The translations under genes were made by a program, and so were the position numbers. A model generated the notes under the pieces. It made no database searches and had not been told where the DNA came from. It worked only from the letters and a program-made list of their open reading frames with translations. Positions 1 through 8,842 of a stretch of DNA of 64,000 bases are shown piece by piece; the stretch's first letter is position 1; each line of letters begins with the position of its first letter. The stretch is from Caulobacter sp. NIBR2454 (GTDB lineage Bacteria; Pseudomonadota; Alphaproteobacteria; Caulobacterales; Caulobacteraceae), in the NCBI RefSeq assembly GCF_027474405.1, contig NZ_CP114871.1, positions 1,869,001 through 1,933,000 on the forward strand, in the 5' to 3' direction.

Positions 1-153
1 AGCCGCGCGCAGCTGTTCGATGTCACCTGTCATAGAGCCCTTGCCCTGAGCCAGGGTGCGGTCGCCATCAATTGAGAAGGCGATGGGCTCCTTGCTGCGG
101 CGGAAGGACAGGACGGCGGTGCCGACGAACGGATCGCGCTTGGCTTTGGGCAT
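1..153 (-). CDS. Unknown protein, C-terminus off the left edge
   Basis: A reading frame runs on the minus strand from an ATG at 153 to the window edge, giving 51 residues with no stop. It starts MPKAKRDPFVGTAVLSFRR and is basic at the N-terminus, followed by a hydrophobic/charged pattern compatible with a beta-rich domain. I recognise no family. It lies 12 bases downstream of another small minus-strand frame (166-354), so the two are probably one transcript. The product is incomplete here. Confidence 0.4.
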   Translation of the reverse strand, partial: MPKAKRDPFVGTAVLSFRRSKEPIAFSIDGDRTLAQGKGSMTGDIEQLRAA

Positions 154-165
154 GCTGGCTCCGGG

Positions 166-354
166 TTATTGCAGCTTGACTGTAAGAACGCGGAAGCGCG
201 CCGAACGCTCCCGGTCGAACCTAGTTTTCTGGCTATCGACGGGGAACCACGGTGGATCCATCACGTCCCTCGCGCGGACGAGGTCGAGCGTAGCCGCTCG
301 CAAAGAGGCGTCCGCCCCGTCAATGTTCGGATCGACGAGGAAGAAGGCCGCCAC
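166..354 (-). CDS. Small hypothetical protein
   Basis: A 62-residue frame with a GTG start (MAAFFLVDPNIDG) ends 12 bases before the frame at 153. The spacing and shared strand suggest a small operon continuing off the window. The sequence has mixed charged and hydrophobic residues but no motif I can name. The GTG has no convincing ribosome binding site, so this could be a fragment of a longer decayed gene. Confidence 0.3.
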   Translation of the reverse strand: MAAFFLVDPNIDGADASLRAATLDLVRARDVMDPPWFPVDSQKTRFDRERSARFRVLTVKLQ

Positions 355-470
355 CTGCGCTGGAGGCTAAGGGCGCCACAAGCGCCGAGCTAGGTCGATC
401 ATCCCTACCCAAGGGTCGACTAATCATGCGTACTGCCAAACGATACGTTCGGAGCTAGAACGGGAGAGGC

Positions 471-1703
471 GTGATGATCGAGCACGACGTTACACGGCGG
501 CGGTTCATGGAGGCCGGCGCAGGAGCGGCGGCGGCGTCCGCGGTGCTGGCGACGGGCGCCGCGGCCGCGCTCCCTCAGCGCCTCGGCGGTGCTCAAGCCA
601 TCGGTCAACCGATGCCAAATGGTGTCTCGCTCCCCAAGACCTGGCCGAGTCCCAAGCGCGCGGACAGCGTGGGCTTCGCCATCGTTGGCTTAGGCGGATA
701 TGCGCTCAACCAGATGATGCCGCGTTTCCCCCAAGCAGCGCGGGCGCACGTCTCCGCAATCGTCTCCGGAAACCCTGACAAGTTGCGGCAGGTGGGCGAC
801 GCCTACGGGGTTCCGCCGGAGTCACGCTACTCTTATGAGACGTTTGCGAAGATCGCTTCGGACCGCCGGGTCGATGCCGTCTACATCGTCCTGCCCAGCG
901 GCCTGCATGCGGACTGGACCGAGCGGGCCTTTGCAGCGGGCAAGCACGTCCTGTGCGAAAAACCGATGGCCCTCTCGAGCGCCGAATGCGAGCGCATGAT
1001 CGCGGCTAGCCGCCGCGCCAACCGAAAGCTGATGATCGCCTACCGCGCGCATTTTGAGCCGTACAACATGCAAGCCATGGAGCTGATGGAGCAAAATGCC
1101 GTCGGTCAACTGCGGCTACTGCGGACCGAGCAATCCTATCGAATGGGACCGACCAGCCCGAGCGAGAACTGGCGGGTGAACCGCGCCTTGGCTGGTGGCG
1201 GCCCGCTGGAGGATTACGGGCTCTACGGTCTGCAGGCGGCGCTCTATCTGGCGCGCGAGATGCCGGAACGGATCAGCGCCACCAGCTTTCGACCGGCCGG
1301 CGACCCTCGCTTTGCGGAGATCCTCGCTCATGTTTCCGCGCAATTGCGCTTCCCGTCCGGGGCTGTGGCGCAGCTCGTCACCTCGTATGACTCGGCAGGT
1401 GGCAACATCGTCCTGGCACGCGGCGCTACCGGTTCGCTGATCATGGATCCGGCGACCAGCTACTCCGGCAATAGGATGGTGCTGGAGACGGGCCGGGACC
1501 GGCGCGAGTTCACGCCCGGCGACTCTACTGTCCAGTTTGCGCGTCAACTCGATCATTTCGCCGACGCGATCCGCGACGGCGCGCAGATCAGGACGCCCGG
1601 CGAGATGGGTCTGCGGGACCTAAGACTGATTGAGGCGATCTACGCTTCCGCCGAGACCGGTCGGACAGTGATGCTCAATCCCGATGGAACACGGAAAAGC
1701 TGA
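471..1703 (+). CDS. Tat-exported Gfo/Idh/MocA family oxidoreductase
   Basis: Predicted NAD(P)-dependent sugar or sugar-derivative oxidoreductase exported folded to the periplasm, like glucose-fructose oxidoreductase. The N-terminus carries a twin-arginine signal (TRRRFMEAG, residues 8-16) and an Ala-rich hydrophobic stretch. A Rossmann motif IVGLGGYA lies near residues 71-78. The EKP signature of the family (CEKPMA) is at residues 162-167, and GGGPLEDYGLYG matches the C-terminal substrate domain. The start is GTG at 471 or the adjacent ATG at 474, behind a GGGAGAGG ribosome binding site. 410 aa is normal for the Tat-exported branch. Substrate unknown; no sugar-transport neighbour is present. 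Confidence 0.88.
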   Translation: MMIEHDVTRRRFMEAGAGAAAASAVLATGAAAALPQRLGGAQAIGQPMPNGVSLPKTWPSPKRADSVGFAIVGLGGYALNQMMPRFPQAARAHVSAIVSGNPDKLRQVGDAYGVPPESRYSYETFAKIASDRRVDAVYIVLPSGLHADWTERAFAAGKHVLCEKPMALSSAECERMIAASRRANRKLMIAYRAHFEPYNMQAMELMEQNAVGQLRLLRTEQSYRMGPTSPSENWRVNRALAGGGPLEDYGLYGLQAALYLAREMPERISATSFRPAGDPRFAEILAHVSAQLRFPSGAVAQLVTSYDSAGGNIVLARGATGSLIMDPATSYSGNRMVLETGRDRREFTPGDSTVQFARQLDHFADAIRDGAQIRTPGEMGLRDLRLIEAIYASAETGRTVMLNPDGTRKS

Positions 1704-1723
1704 GGTCCCTCGGGATCATCGAA

Positions 1724-2578
1724 GTGAAGTTCGCCAGCCGACCCTTTGGGTCCGGGGCGCGCCAAACGCCGCCATTGCCGAGGAGGCGTAAATCGGACAT
1801 TGGTTATTCAACGCGTCTAGGTAATCAGAATGTGCTGAGCGCCGCCGTCTTCATTGCGATAGTCGCCTTGCTGTTCTGGATTCATTTACAGGGTCCAGCC
1901 GAGGACAGGGCGGACGCTTTCATTTTTGTTGAAGACGATGGCTCCGTACGCGAACTCACCGCGGATGAACGGCTGTACAGCGCTATGCATCATCCGGCCG
2001 ATGGCAACCGACCCTACGTAAAGACCCACTACGGGTCATTGACGCCCGAGGGGCTAATTGGTGGCTTTCTCCATCGAAGTGGAGTCCCGCAGAACGCAAA
2101 ATGGGTAGCTGCGCCGTGCAACAGTGAAATCGATGGGGGCGATAAAGTTGTGCAGACGGGGTCCAAAGCTAGACCATCAACGGAGTATGAATATCTACCT
2201 GAGTTCCAAGGCGCATACTTGGAAGATAGCTACTTCCTAGGCTTGATCGCCGAGGGAGCGAGCCTGCGCATGAAGTTCCTTTTCGCGCTGACCACAGATC
2301 ACCCTGAATACTCTCCTCCGAGGCAAGGTGAGGCGCACTACTATCGTGAAGGAAGCCTTCTCGCCGAAAATCCAAGCGTTGTGAAATGGAAGCCCGGCAG
2401 GCCTATGATCGTGAAGGATCTGGCTGGTCCATTCGACTTCGGGGGCATCGAGTTGTATCGGCTGGGCCACACTCGTTATCAAGTTATCACCGATTGGTTC
2501 GATGCGATCTTCGAAGTCGATGACTTGCGGCTACACCTCTTCGAGGTTGACGATTTGATCGGGCTTCAGCAGATCTGA
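1724..2578 (+). CDS. Hypothetical single-pass membrane protein
   Basis: 284-residue protein of unknown function. A basic N-terminal segment (PRRRKS) is followed by one transmembrane helix at about residues 38-54 (LSAAVFIAIVALLFWI) and a long acidic, probably periplasmic C-terminal domain. Nothing in the soluble part matches a family I know. It begins 20 bases after the upstream oxidoreductase with GTG at 1724, so the two may be cotranscribed. The start is uncertain because no strong ribosome binding site precedes it; an internal GTG just before the helix is an alternative. Confidence 0.6.
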   Translation: MKFASRPFGSGARQTPPLPRRRKSDIGYSTRLGNQNVLSAAVFIAIVALLFWIHLQGPAEDRADAFIFVEDDGSVRELTADERLYSAMHHPADGNRPYVKTHYGSLTPEGLIGGFLHRSGVPQNAKWVAAPCNSEIDGGDKVVQTGSKARPSTEYEYLPEFQGAYLEDSYFLGLIAEGASLRMKFLFALTTDHPEYSPPRQGEAHYYREGSLLAENPSVVKWKPGRPMIVKDLAGPFDFGGIELYRLGHTRYQVITDWFDAIFEVDDLRLHLFEVDDLIGLQQI

Positions 2579-2927
2579 AGCGTGTCCTTTAGCGACGCCG
2601 GATCGGTTCAACGGCTGAAGCGGACATTCTGAGCATCAGCTTTGAGCCGAAAGCGGTACCGCATCGAGGCCACGAAGGCATCGCGCAAGGCGCGCTCTCG
2701 CAAGCGGGTCAGAGATAGCTGGGCAACGACGCACAAGCCGCAGAGCATCGCTGAGATAGCGCGCGCATCACGGCCTTGCGGGCCGCAGCCTCATCTTTGG
2801 CAGCGTCAACTGAAGGCGCTAGCCGCACCCGGCTGGCGCCGCCTCTATCGGGATACGGGCGGCCGATCGGCCATGGCGGTCTGCGGGTTCGCGACCGGCC
2901 AACGCCGGCCGCGAACGAGCCGTCTGT
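2579..2927. other. Intergenic region without a convincing gene
   Basis: No frame here looks coding; the plus frame 2642-3013 is Arg-rich, low in hydrophobic patterning and runs into the antisense of the next gene. The stretch holds the palindrome GGCCGATCGGCC near 2861 and a strong hairpin at 2887-2916 that closes the hydrolase transcript arriving from the right. Confidence 0.5.
2887..2916 (-). terminator. Stem-loop downstream of the dienelactone hydrolase gene
   Basis: GTTCGCGACCGGC (2887-2899) pairs with GCCGGCCGCGAAC (2904-2916) over 13 positions with one mismatch and a CAAC loop. It sits 12 bases past the stop codon at 2928. No T-run follows on the minus strand, so it is either a factor-assisted terminator or an RNA 3'-end stabiliser. 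Confidence 0.45.
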
Positions 2928-3791
2928 CTAGACCAGAGCGCGCTTGTAGAGGGCCGAAAGCTCGGCCCAGGCGCGCTCGGCGGCGGGTTCATTGTAGACT
3001 TGGCTTCCCTTGACGGTCCAACCGTGGGCCGCGCCCTCATAGACTTCGATCTTTGAAGAGCGCTTGGCCGCGTCCATGGCGACCTTGAGTTTTTCCTTAG
3101 CTGTCGGGTCCTGCTTGTCGTCGTTGTCGGCGACGAGGATCAGGTATTCGGCATTGGTCTTGGGCAGCAACAGGTGAGGGCTGGTCGGCTGGTCGGTGAT
3201 CAGCCCCCCACCATGGAAGCTCGCGACCGCGGCGATGCGGTTCGGGACGGCCGCGGCGGTGCGGAACGATAGCGGGCCTCCCATGCAGTATCCCTGGACG
3301 CCAGCCTTGGCCTTCTTGTTGGTCTGCGGCTGGGCGTCGAGGAAGGCCAGATAGGCCACCGCGTCACGATCGGTGCCTTCCGGCGTGACAGTTGCGCGCA
3401 TCGGGGTGAGCTTGGCCCGATCTTCAGGATTGCCGAAGTTGAAAGCGCCATCGACCACGGGCGCCCGCTTGACGCGGTAATAGAGGTTGGGGACCAGAAC
3501 CACATAACCCTGCGAAGCCAGGCGACGGCCCATCTCGCGGAAGGCGGGCCGCAGGCTGACGACGTCCGGCCAGATCAGCACCGCGGGCCACGAGCCCTTG
3601 CCTTCGGGATAGTAGAGCGCCGCGTCGGCCACGCCGTCGGCGGTCTTGATCTCGACGTCCTTTTCCACGACCGCGGCGGCGGCATGTGCCGCTCCGGCGA
3701 CGCCCGTGGCGGCCACGGCCATCAGGCCAAAGGCGCGGCGCGATACGGTCGGGTCCACGACCAGGCCGGGGTGGATGTCGTCGTCACACAT
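2928..3791 (-). CDS. Tat-exported dienelactone hydrolase family protein
   Basis: Alpha/beta hydrolase of the dienelactone hydrolase family, 287 aa. The twin-arginine motif SRRAFG (residues 17-22) and the Ala-rich segment ending AHAAAA indicate export. The nucleophile elbow GYCMGG places the catalytic cysteine at residue 169, typical of this family, which uses Cys rather than Ser. VADNDD (about 220-225) supplies the acid and AHGW the histidine (256). The family hydrolyses lactones and esters; the true substrate cannot be read. Single gene, ATG at 3791, followed by a hairpin. Confidence 0.87.
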   Translation of the reverse strand: MCDDDIHPGLVVDPTVSRRAFGLMAVAATGVAGAAHAAAAVVEKDVEIKTADGVADAALYYPEGKGSWPAVLIWPDVVSLRPAFREMGRRLASQGYVVLVPNLYYRVKRAPVVDGAFNFGNPEDRAKLTPMRATVTPEGTDRDAVAYLAFLDAQPQTNKKAKAGVQGYCMGGPLSFRTAAAVPNRIAAVASFHGGGLITDQPTSPHLLLPKTNAEYLILVADNDDKQDPTAKEKLKVAMDAAKRSSKIEVYEGAAHGWTVKGSQVYNEPAAERAWAELSALYKRALV

Positions 3792-3874
3792 GGCTTTTCA
3801 CCTTCTGGATTTTCAGCCCGGCCACTGTCGCGCGGAAGTCGGGCGCGGGGAAGGGGCGCCGAGCTGGCGACGGC

Positions 3875-4651
3875 TCAGGCGGACGGGCGCGCAAACAACA
3901 GGTCAGACCAGCGCCAGGTCCCCGATCCAAGCGCAAGGCGGGCGCCGCCCGGTCGATCATTCAGGGAGATCACCACCAGACCTTTGACGGGATCGGCCCG
4001 GCAGGCTTCCGGCGCGAACGCCACCTCCAGAGCGATCGCCTGCCGGACGCCGGCCAGACCCTTTCCGTCCTGGCGCGGGCTTTGCAGCCAGTCGCCATTC
4101 CAAACCAGGATCGCCTTGCCCGATGTGCTTGCGCTGGCGACCGCGGCCTGGATCTTCGCGTTCTTGCGCAGTGCGGCCTCCAACAGCCGCACCATGTTAC
4201 AGCCGCCGCCTCCAGCGCCCGATCCTGATCCAAGCCCGCTCCCCGAGCCTGATCCTGCCGTCGTCGCGCCGATCAGCTGACCCTCGCTCAGTTCGAATCC
4301 TGGATCGGTCGTGGGGGCGTCGCCCGCCGGCGTCGGCTCGACGTCCGGCGGCGGAGGGATGGGGGAGGGCTTGGCGATACGCTGTGGCGCGGGTCTGGTC
4401 ACCGGCTTGGGCTGCACCGTCGCGGCGGCGGAGGAGGCCGATGATGATGAAGGCTCGGGGTTTGGGCGCGGGCCTTCGAACATGGCCACGGCGATCGGTT
4501 CTGGCTCGATCATTGTGGGCGGCGCGGGCAGGGCGGTCAGCAGAGTCAGAAGGATCAATGCATGTCCCGCCAGACTCGCAATCGTCGCGACCGCGCGGCC
4601 ACGTCCGCTCAATTGGCTCGGATTGGCCCTCTGCGTCATCTTACCGGTCAT
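3875..4651 (-). CDS. TonB-like inner-membrane anchored periplasmic protein
   Basis: 258 aa. A short cytoplasmic N-terminus and one transmembrane helix (about 22-42, ATIASLAGHALILLTLLTAL) resemble TonB/TolA anchors. A Pro-rich linker (PKPVTRPAPQ to PPPPDVEPTP) and a Gly/Ser run (GSGSGLGSGSGAGGGG) follow, then a C-terminal domain of about 100 residues starting CNMVRLLEAALRKN. That domain lacks the recognisable TonB fold motif (YPxxA) and instead reads as a uncharacterised globular domain ending TWRWSDLLFARPSA. Function is inferred only from architecture: an envelope-spanning adaptor. ATG at 4651 or 4639. Confidence 0.6.
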   Translation of the reverse strand: MTGKMTQRANPSQLSGRGRAVATIASLAGHALILLTLLTALPAPPTMIEPEPIAVAMFEGPRPNPEPSSSSASSAAATVQPKPVTRPAPQRIAKPSPIPPPPDVEPTPAGDAPTTDPGFELSEGQLIGATTAGSGSGSGLGSGSGAGGGGCNMVRLLEAALRKNAKIQAAVASASTSGKAILVWNGDWLQSPRQDGKGLAGVRQAIALEVAFAPEACRADPVKGLVVISLNDRPGGARLALGSGTWRWSDLLFARPSA

Positions 4652-4952
4652 GGACGTTCCATGAACCGTTCAACACATGGACCCGCATGGGGATCGTGGT
4701 TGTAGTTGAGCGACATGGTCACCGAGCTTGGCGCGGATAAATGTCGGAATTGCGGAGAATCCTGGCCCTGATTCCCCAAGGGCGATCTTGAGGGCTCGGC
4801 AGGCCTGGAAGGCAATATTCGACGCCGCTCAAGGACGTTCATCGCCTCAATCGGTATCTTCGTCTCGCAAATCCCCCAACCCAGTTCGTGACGGGTATCG
4901 CGCGTAGGTTCCCGGGCGCCTCGTCCCGGCCGTCGCTCGAGAGGATTTGAGT
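4652..4952. other. Divergent intergenic region
   Basis: About 300 bases between two divergent genes, expected to hold both promoters. I see no reliable frame, no clear -35/-10 pair and no strong palindrome. A GAGAGGA ribosome binding site occurs at its right end, before the ATG at 4953. Confidence 0.4.
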
Positions 4953-7397
4953 ATGAGCTCCATAGTGTTCGCCCGCGCCGAGACCGGCTTCGACAAGAAA
5001 TCCTGGCAGGGCGAACGCGCGTCGAGCGGTCTGGAGGGTGCTGACGCCGGCCCTTTGAAAGCCATGACCCTTGCGGCCTCGGCCTTTGCCGATCCTGCGC
5101 CGAGGCTTCAGGCCATGACGGCGTTCGACGAGGTCATCCTCCTCGACTTCGACTCGGCACTGCCTTTCGAGCCCTTGCCGGCTGTGGGGCAGTTCACGGT
5201 GCGCGTGAACGGCGCAGTGGTCGGGATCGACCGGCTTTCTGTCGCCGAGAACGGCCATATGCTGGTCCTAATCCTCGACAATCGGGTCAGCGGCGGCGCG
5301 GAAGTCTCTGTCGCCTATACTGACGTGTCGAGCCAGGACGATCCCGTGACCCTGCAGGGCGTCACCGGTTCGGACGTGGCCAACTTCCAGGCGCAAACCC
5401 GGACCGAGGGCGAACCTGACGCCGCGCCGCAATTGCAATCGACTACCTTGTTCGATGATGTCGTCCTGCTTGAGTTCGACTCGGCGCTGCCTTTCGAGCC
5501 GCTGCCGTCGGCGGATCAGTTCACCGTGCGGGTGAACGGGGTGGAGGTTGCGATCGACCGCCTCTCCGTCGCCGAGAACGGCCACACGCTCGTACTCTTC
5601 CTGGAAAACCGCGTGCCGGGCGGCGCCGAGGTCTCCATTTCCTACGCTGACGTCTCCAGCCAGGACGATGAAGTGACCCTGCAAGGCGTCACCGGCGCGG
5701 ACGTGGCGGATTTCGAGACTGAGATCACGGTCGGGGGTGAAGCCGACCCCGCGCCGCAGCTTCAGTCCATGCGGGCGTTCGATGAGGTGATCCTCCTCGA
5801 CTTTGACTCGGCGCTGCCGTTTGAGCCCTTGCCGTCGGTCGGACAGTTCACCGTGCGGGTGAATGGCGTCGTCGTTCAGATCGAGCGCCTCTCTGTCGCC
5901 GAAAACGGCCACATGCTGGTCCTGGTGCTCGACGAGCCCGTCAGGGGCGGGGCGGAGGTCTCTGTCTCCTACGCCGACGTGTCCGCCCAGGACGATGAGG
6001 TGACCCTGCAAGGCGTCACCGGTTCCGACGTCGCCAATTTCGAGGCTGAGACCGAAGCCGAAGGCGAGGCGGGCGGACCGCCTGAACTCCAGGCGATGAC
6101 CGTGCTGGAGGATCGGGTCAGCTTGCGGTTTGACGTCCAGCTCTCGGTCGAAAATCTCCCGTCCCTCGATCAATTCACCGTTATGGTCGCCGGCGTCCAG
6201 GCCGCAGTCGCCGAGCTTTCCGTCTCGGATGACGGCCAGACGCTCATTCTCACCCTCGCCGAACCTGTCGAGACGGGCGCCGCGGTCAGCGTCGCCTATG
6301 CCGACGTCTCCGCGGAAGACGACGAGGCGACCCTTCAAGGCGAGGAGGGGGCCGACGTCGCCAACTTCCAGGCTGAGGCGGAAGCTGGGACGGGTGTCGC
6401 ACCGGTTCTCGAAGCCGTAACGGTTCAGGGGAACCGTGTCGCTCTAAGGTTCGACGCCGCGCTCTCGACCGAAGGGCTGCCCGCCATCAGTCAATTCACG
6501 ATCCAGGTTGCTGGGGCGCCGGCCGTGATCACGGCGGTTTCTGTCGGCGAGGACGGCGAAACCTTGGTGCTTACGCTCGCCGAACCGGTTGTCGCCGGCG
6601 CCACAGTCAACGTCACCTATGCCGACGTCTCGGTGGAGGACGACGAGGCGACCTTGCAGGGCGAGGAGGGGGCTGACGTCGCCAACTTCCAGGCCGAGAC
6701 CCAGGCCCAGGCAATGGGTGACGGACCCCGTGTGGTGGAGGCCGTCGCCGACGGCGTTCAAATTCGTCTGATCCTAGACCAGCTTCAAGATGCGGCCCGC
6801 CTTCCGGACGCATCGGCCTTCGTGGTGAAGGTCGCCGGCGAAATCGTCGAGGTGGAAAGCGTCGGGCTGGGCGTTGGCGAGCATGAACTCGTCCTGACCC
6901 TCGACAGCGCCGTGCCTTTCGGAGACGCGGTGACGGTCAGCTATGCCGATCCCACGGCGGGCGACGATGAGGCCGCCATTCAGGCGACGGAGGGCGTCGA
7001 CGCCGACAGCTTCGACAATCTGGCGGTGGAAAACCTGACCGCACCGCCGCCGCCGGTCCTGCAATCGGCGACCGTAAACGGCGACTCGCTCGTCCTGACC
7101 TACGACATGACGCTCGACGCGGGTCACGGACCCGACCGGGCCATGTTCTGGGTCTTCGTCGATGGCGAGCAGATCGAAATCGATGGCGTGAGGGTCAGTG
7201 GGCAAACCGTGAACCTGAACCTGTCACAGTCGGTCACCAGCGGCCAACGCGTCCAGGTCAGCTATTTCGATGACACCTATGAGATGGATGACGACTACGG
7301 CATCCAGAGCCGGGACGGAGCTGATGCTGACACCGTGATCGGCTACCGGGTCTCACATCAAAGCGCGTCCAGCTGGGGGGCGATGGATCTGATCTAG
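4953..7397 (+). CDS. Tandem SwmB-type (SWM) repeat protein
   Basis: 814 aa made almost wholly of seven immunoglobulin-like repeats of about 109 residues, beginning near nucleotides 5100, 5427, 5754, 6081, 6402, 6729 and 7053. Each repeat runs from a P-x-L-Q/E start through FTV-V-G and VSYADVS to a GxDVANF-like end, the pattern of the SwmB-type adhesin/motility repeat family. Repeats 1-3 are nearly identical and later ones drift, suggesting recent amplification at the N-terminal side. I see no classical signal peptide, membrane anchor or RTX calcium repeats; the tail YRVSHQSASSWGAMDLI might be a secretion signal. ATG at 4953 is chosen over TTG at 4947 because GAGG lies 8 bases upstream of it. 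Likely a secreted or surface adhesin. Confidence 0.75.
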   Translation: MSSIVFARAETGFDKKSWQGERASSGLEGADAGPLKAMTLAASAFADPAPRLQAMTAFDEVILLDFDSALPFEPLPAVGQFTVRVNGAVVGIDRLSVAENGHMLVLILDNRVSGGAEVSVAYTDVSSQDDPVTLQGVTGSDVANFQAQTRTEGEPDAAPQLQSTTLFDDVVLLEFDSALPFEPLPSADQFTVRVNGVEVAIDRLSVAENGHTLVLFLENRVPGGAEVSISYADVSSQDDEVTLQGVTGADVADFETEITVGGEADPAPQLQSMRAFDEVILLDFDSALPFEPLPSVGQFTVRVNGVVVQIERLSVAENGHMLVLVLDEPVRGGAEVSVSYADVSAQDDEVTLQGVTGSDVANFEAETEAEGEAGGPPELQAMTVLEDRVSLRFDVQLSVENLPSLDQFTVMVAGVQAAVAELSVSDDGQTLILTLAEPVETGAAVSVAYADVSAEDDEATLQGEEGADVANFQAEAEAGTGVAPVLEAVTVQGNRVALRFDAALSTEGLPAISQFTIQVAGAPAVITAVSVGEDGETLVLTLAEPVVAGATVNVTYADVSVEDDEATLQGEEGADVANFQAETQAQAMGDGPRVVEAVADGVQIRLILDQLQDAARLPDASAFVVKVAGEIVEVESVGLGVGEHELVLTLDSAVPFGDAVTVSYADPTAGDDEAAIQATEGVDADSFDNLAVENLTAPPPPVLQSATVNGDSLVLTYDMTLDAGHGPDRAMFWVFVDGEQIEIDGVRVSGQTVNLNLSQSVTSGQRVQVSYFDDTYEMDDDYGIQSRDGADADTVIGYRVSHQSASSWGAMDLI
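5100..7052 (+). repeat. Coding tandem repeats of about 327 bp
   Basis: Unit starts at 5100, 5427, 5754 and 6081 are spaced exactly 327 bases, then 321, then 327. The first three units share long identical stretches such as the segments encoding LLDFDSALPFEPLP and TLQGVTG. They make recombination and copy-number change likely. Confidence 0.75.
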
Positions 7398-7403
7398 GCG
7401 GGG

Positions 7404-7443
7404 GAGCGGCCAGACGCGCGAAGCGCTTGGCCGCTCTGTTTGT
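7404..7443 (+). terminator. Intrinsic terminator of the repeat-protein gene
   Basis: GAGCGGCCA (7404-7412) pairs with TGGCCGCTC (7428-7436), followed by TGTTTGT. It begins 7 bases after the stop codon. Confidence 0.7.
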
Positions 7444-7553
7444 CAAAGGGGCGGAGCCTGCTAAAGCCGCCAATCATTATCGTCTAAGATATATTATCGG
7501 AAGGGAACACCAGTTCGACAGTGTTGCACCATTCCAAGCAACATAGCTCGACG

Positions 7554-7591
7554 CCCCGCTGCGCAGCCATTCAAACAGCGCAGCAGCGGGG
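7554..7591 (+). repeat. Strong hairpin upstream of the first recombinase
   Basis: CCCCGCTGCGC (7554-7564) can pair with GCGCAGCAGCGGGG (7578-7591) with a three-base bulge. It lies in the 250-base gap between the repeat protein and the recombinase genes and could be part of an attachment or end site, or an old terminator. Confidence 0.4.
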
Positions 7592-7648
7592 CTTCGGGCG
7601 GGCCTCATCCACAACTTTCGATCTTGATAAAGCTCCACAGCACGTGAC

Positions 7649-8842
7649 ATGCGATGGCCTGTAATCCAGTGCGCGTGTGTCATGCATATCAAGCTTCCCG
7701 AGGCCTTAGCCGGGCCTTACTGCTCCGATCCAAGCGGACTGCCTCGCTACTGCGCCACGATATGGATTGATGTCCTTAAGGGGCATTTGGCTCCCTCCAC
7801 ACGAGACAAGTACGTCAGCGCTGCTGGGGCTCTCTATCAACAAGCCGAGAGCATGGTGCCTCCAATAGATCTCGACGCGGCGCTCATGGCTCCAAATTTT
7901 CCTGAAATTGAAGCCGTTCTTTCAGCTAATTTGCTCACGCGCCAAGCCGACCATGATCTACGGCGTTGGAAATTGTCCTGTAGTTTTGTCTTTTCGATCC
8001 TGAAAAATATAGTCGGATCCGACAGTCAAGACCTGGCGCAGCGCTTGCGCTTCATGCGTCAACGATTTTCGCAACTCAGCGTACGTCCACGTATTCCGTC
8101 AAGTCGAGTTCGGGCTATTCCAGCCATCGCCCTAGAAGATCTCTACGACATCTTTCACCCATATAGTGTTCGAAATCCTTTCAGGATCGATGCGCTCAAG
8201 TGGAGGAATTTCGTTATTTTCATTCTTCTAGTTCAACTCGGTCTACGTAAAGGAGAAGTTCTCAGTCTGTCGGTGGATGCACTAAGAGACCAATTTGATC
8301 TCCGCACCGGTGAGGTAAAAAGATGGATCAATGTAAGTCGCTCGGATGAAGCAACCGATCGGCGAGCGCGTCGTCCTAGGATGAAAACCGTCCACGCGGT
8401 GCGTCAGTTGCCTGTATCTCTCACATTGTCGGCGATCCTGGATACCTATGTCGGGCAGTATCGCGGCGACGTTGATCATGCCTTCCTGTTCTCGTCTTCA
8501 GAGGGCCAACCATTAGCGCTGAGTTCGGTTGATCATGTCATTCGGACGGCGCACCAGCACATGTCTCAGGATGCCCAGGCTGCGCTCAAATATGAAGGTG
8601 TAGACCGTCTTTCCGCACATGCATTCCGGCACACGGCGGCCGTGATCCGTCTCCAGCATTTCATGGAGACCGGCATGGAGCAGGACGAAGCACTGCATCG
8701 CTTGAGGCCGTTCTTCGGTTGGAGTCGGTCGTCTGAAATGCCTTTCCTTTACGCTCGAGCTTATTTCGAGCCGCGCCACAGCCGAATTTGGGAAGAGGCT
8801 TTTGAGACAAGCTTGGCCTTCCTTCGGGCAGGTGTTCGATAA
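7649..8842 (+). CDS. Tyrosine recombinase, first of trio (GitA/TnpA-like)
   Basis: Site-specific recombinase of the lambda-integrase fold, 397 aa. The N-terminal core-binding domain is followed by the catalytic domain. Arg200 sits in LGLRKGE, His324 and Arg327 in HAFRH, Trp358 in GW (box II His position) and the nucleophile is Tyr368 or Tyr372 in LYARAY. Its stop overlaps the start of the next recombinase by one base. The start is taken as ATG 7649; ATG 7682 (MHIKLPEALAGPYC) is equally plausible since the conserved N-terminus begins there. In Tn554-type systems all recombinases are needed for transposition; that role is inferred here. Confidence 0.82.
   Translation: MRWPVIQCACVMHIKLPEALAGPYCSDPSGLPRYCATIWIDVLKGHLAPSTRDKYVSAAGALYQQAESMVPPIDLDAALMAPNFPEIEAVLSANLLTRQADHDLRRWKLSCSFVFSILKNIVGSDSQDLAQRLRFMRQRFSQLSVRPRIPSSRVRAIPAIALEDLYDIFHPYSVRNPFRIDALKWRNFVIFILLVQLGLRKGEVLSLSVDALRDQFDLRTGEVKRWINVSRSDEATDRRARRPRMKTVHAVRQLPVSLTLSAILDTYVGQYRGDVDHAFLFSSSEGQPLALSSVDHVIRTAHQHMSQDAQAALKYEGVDRLSAHAFRHTAAVIRLQHFMETGMEQDEALHRLRPFFGWSRSSEMPFLYARAYFEPRHSRIWEEAFETSLAFLRAGVR

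Noticed and set aside
2642..3013. 123-aa Arg-rich plus-strand frame
   Set aside because: Composition is typical of a shadow frame and it overlaps the hydrolase antisense without a ribosome binding site.
5268..6338. 356-aa minus-strand frame
   Set aside because: Antisense of the SwmB-type repeats; high GC at third positions keeps the frame open.
5100..7052. CRISPR-like regular spacing
   Set aside because: The repeat unit is a coding 109-residue domain, not short repeats with unique spacers.
7477..7692. 71-aa minus-strand frame as the missing LysR part
   Set aside because: No LysR effector-domain pattern; it does not continue the truncated regulator.
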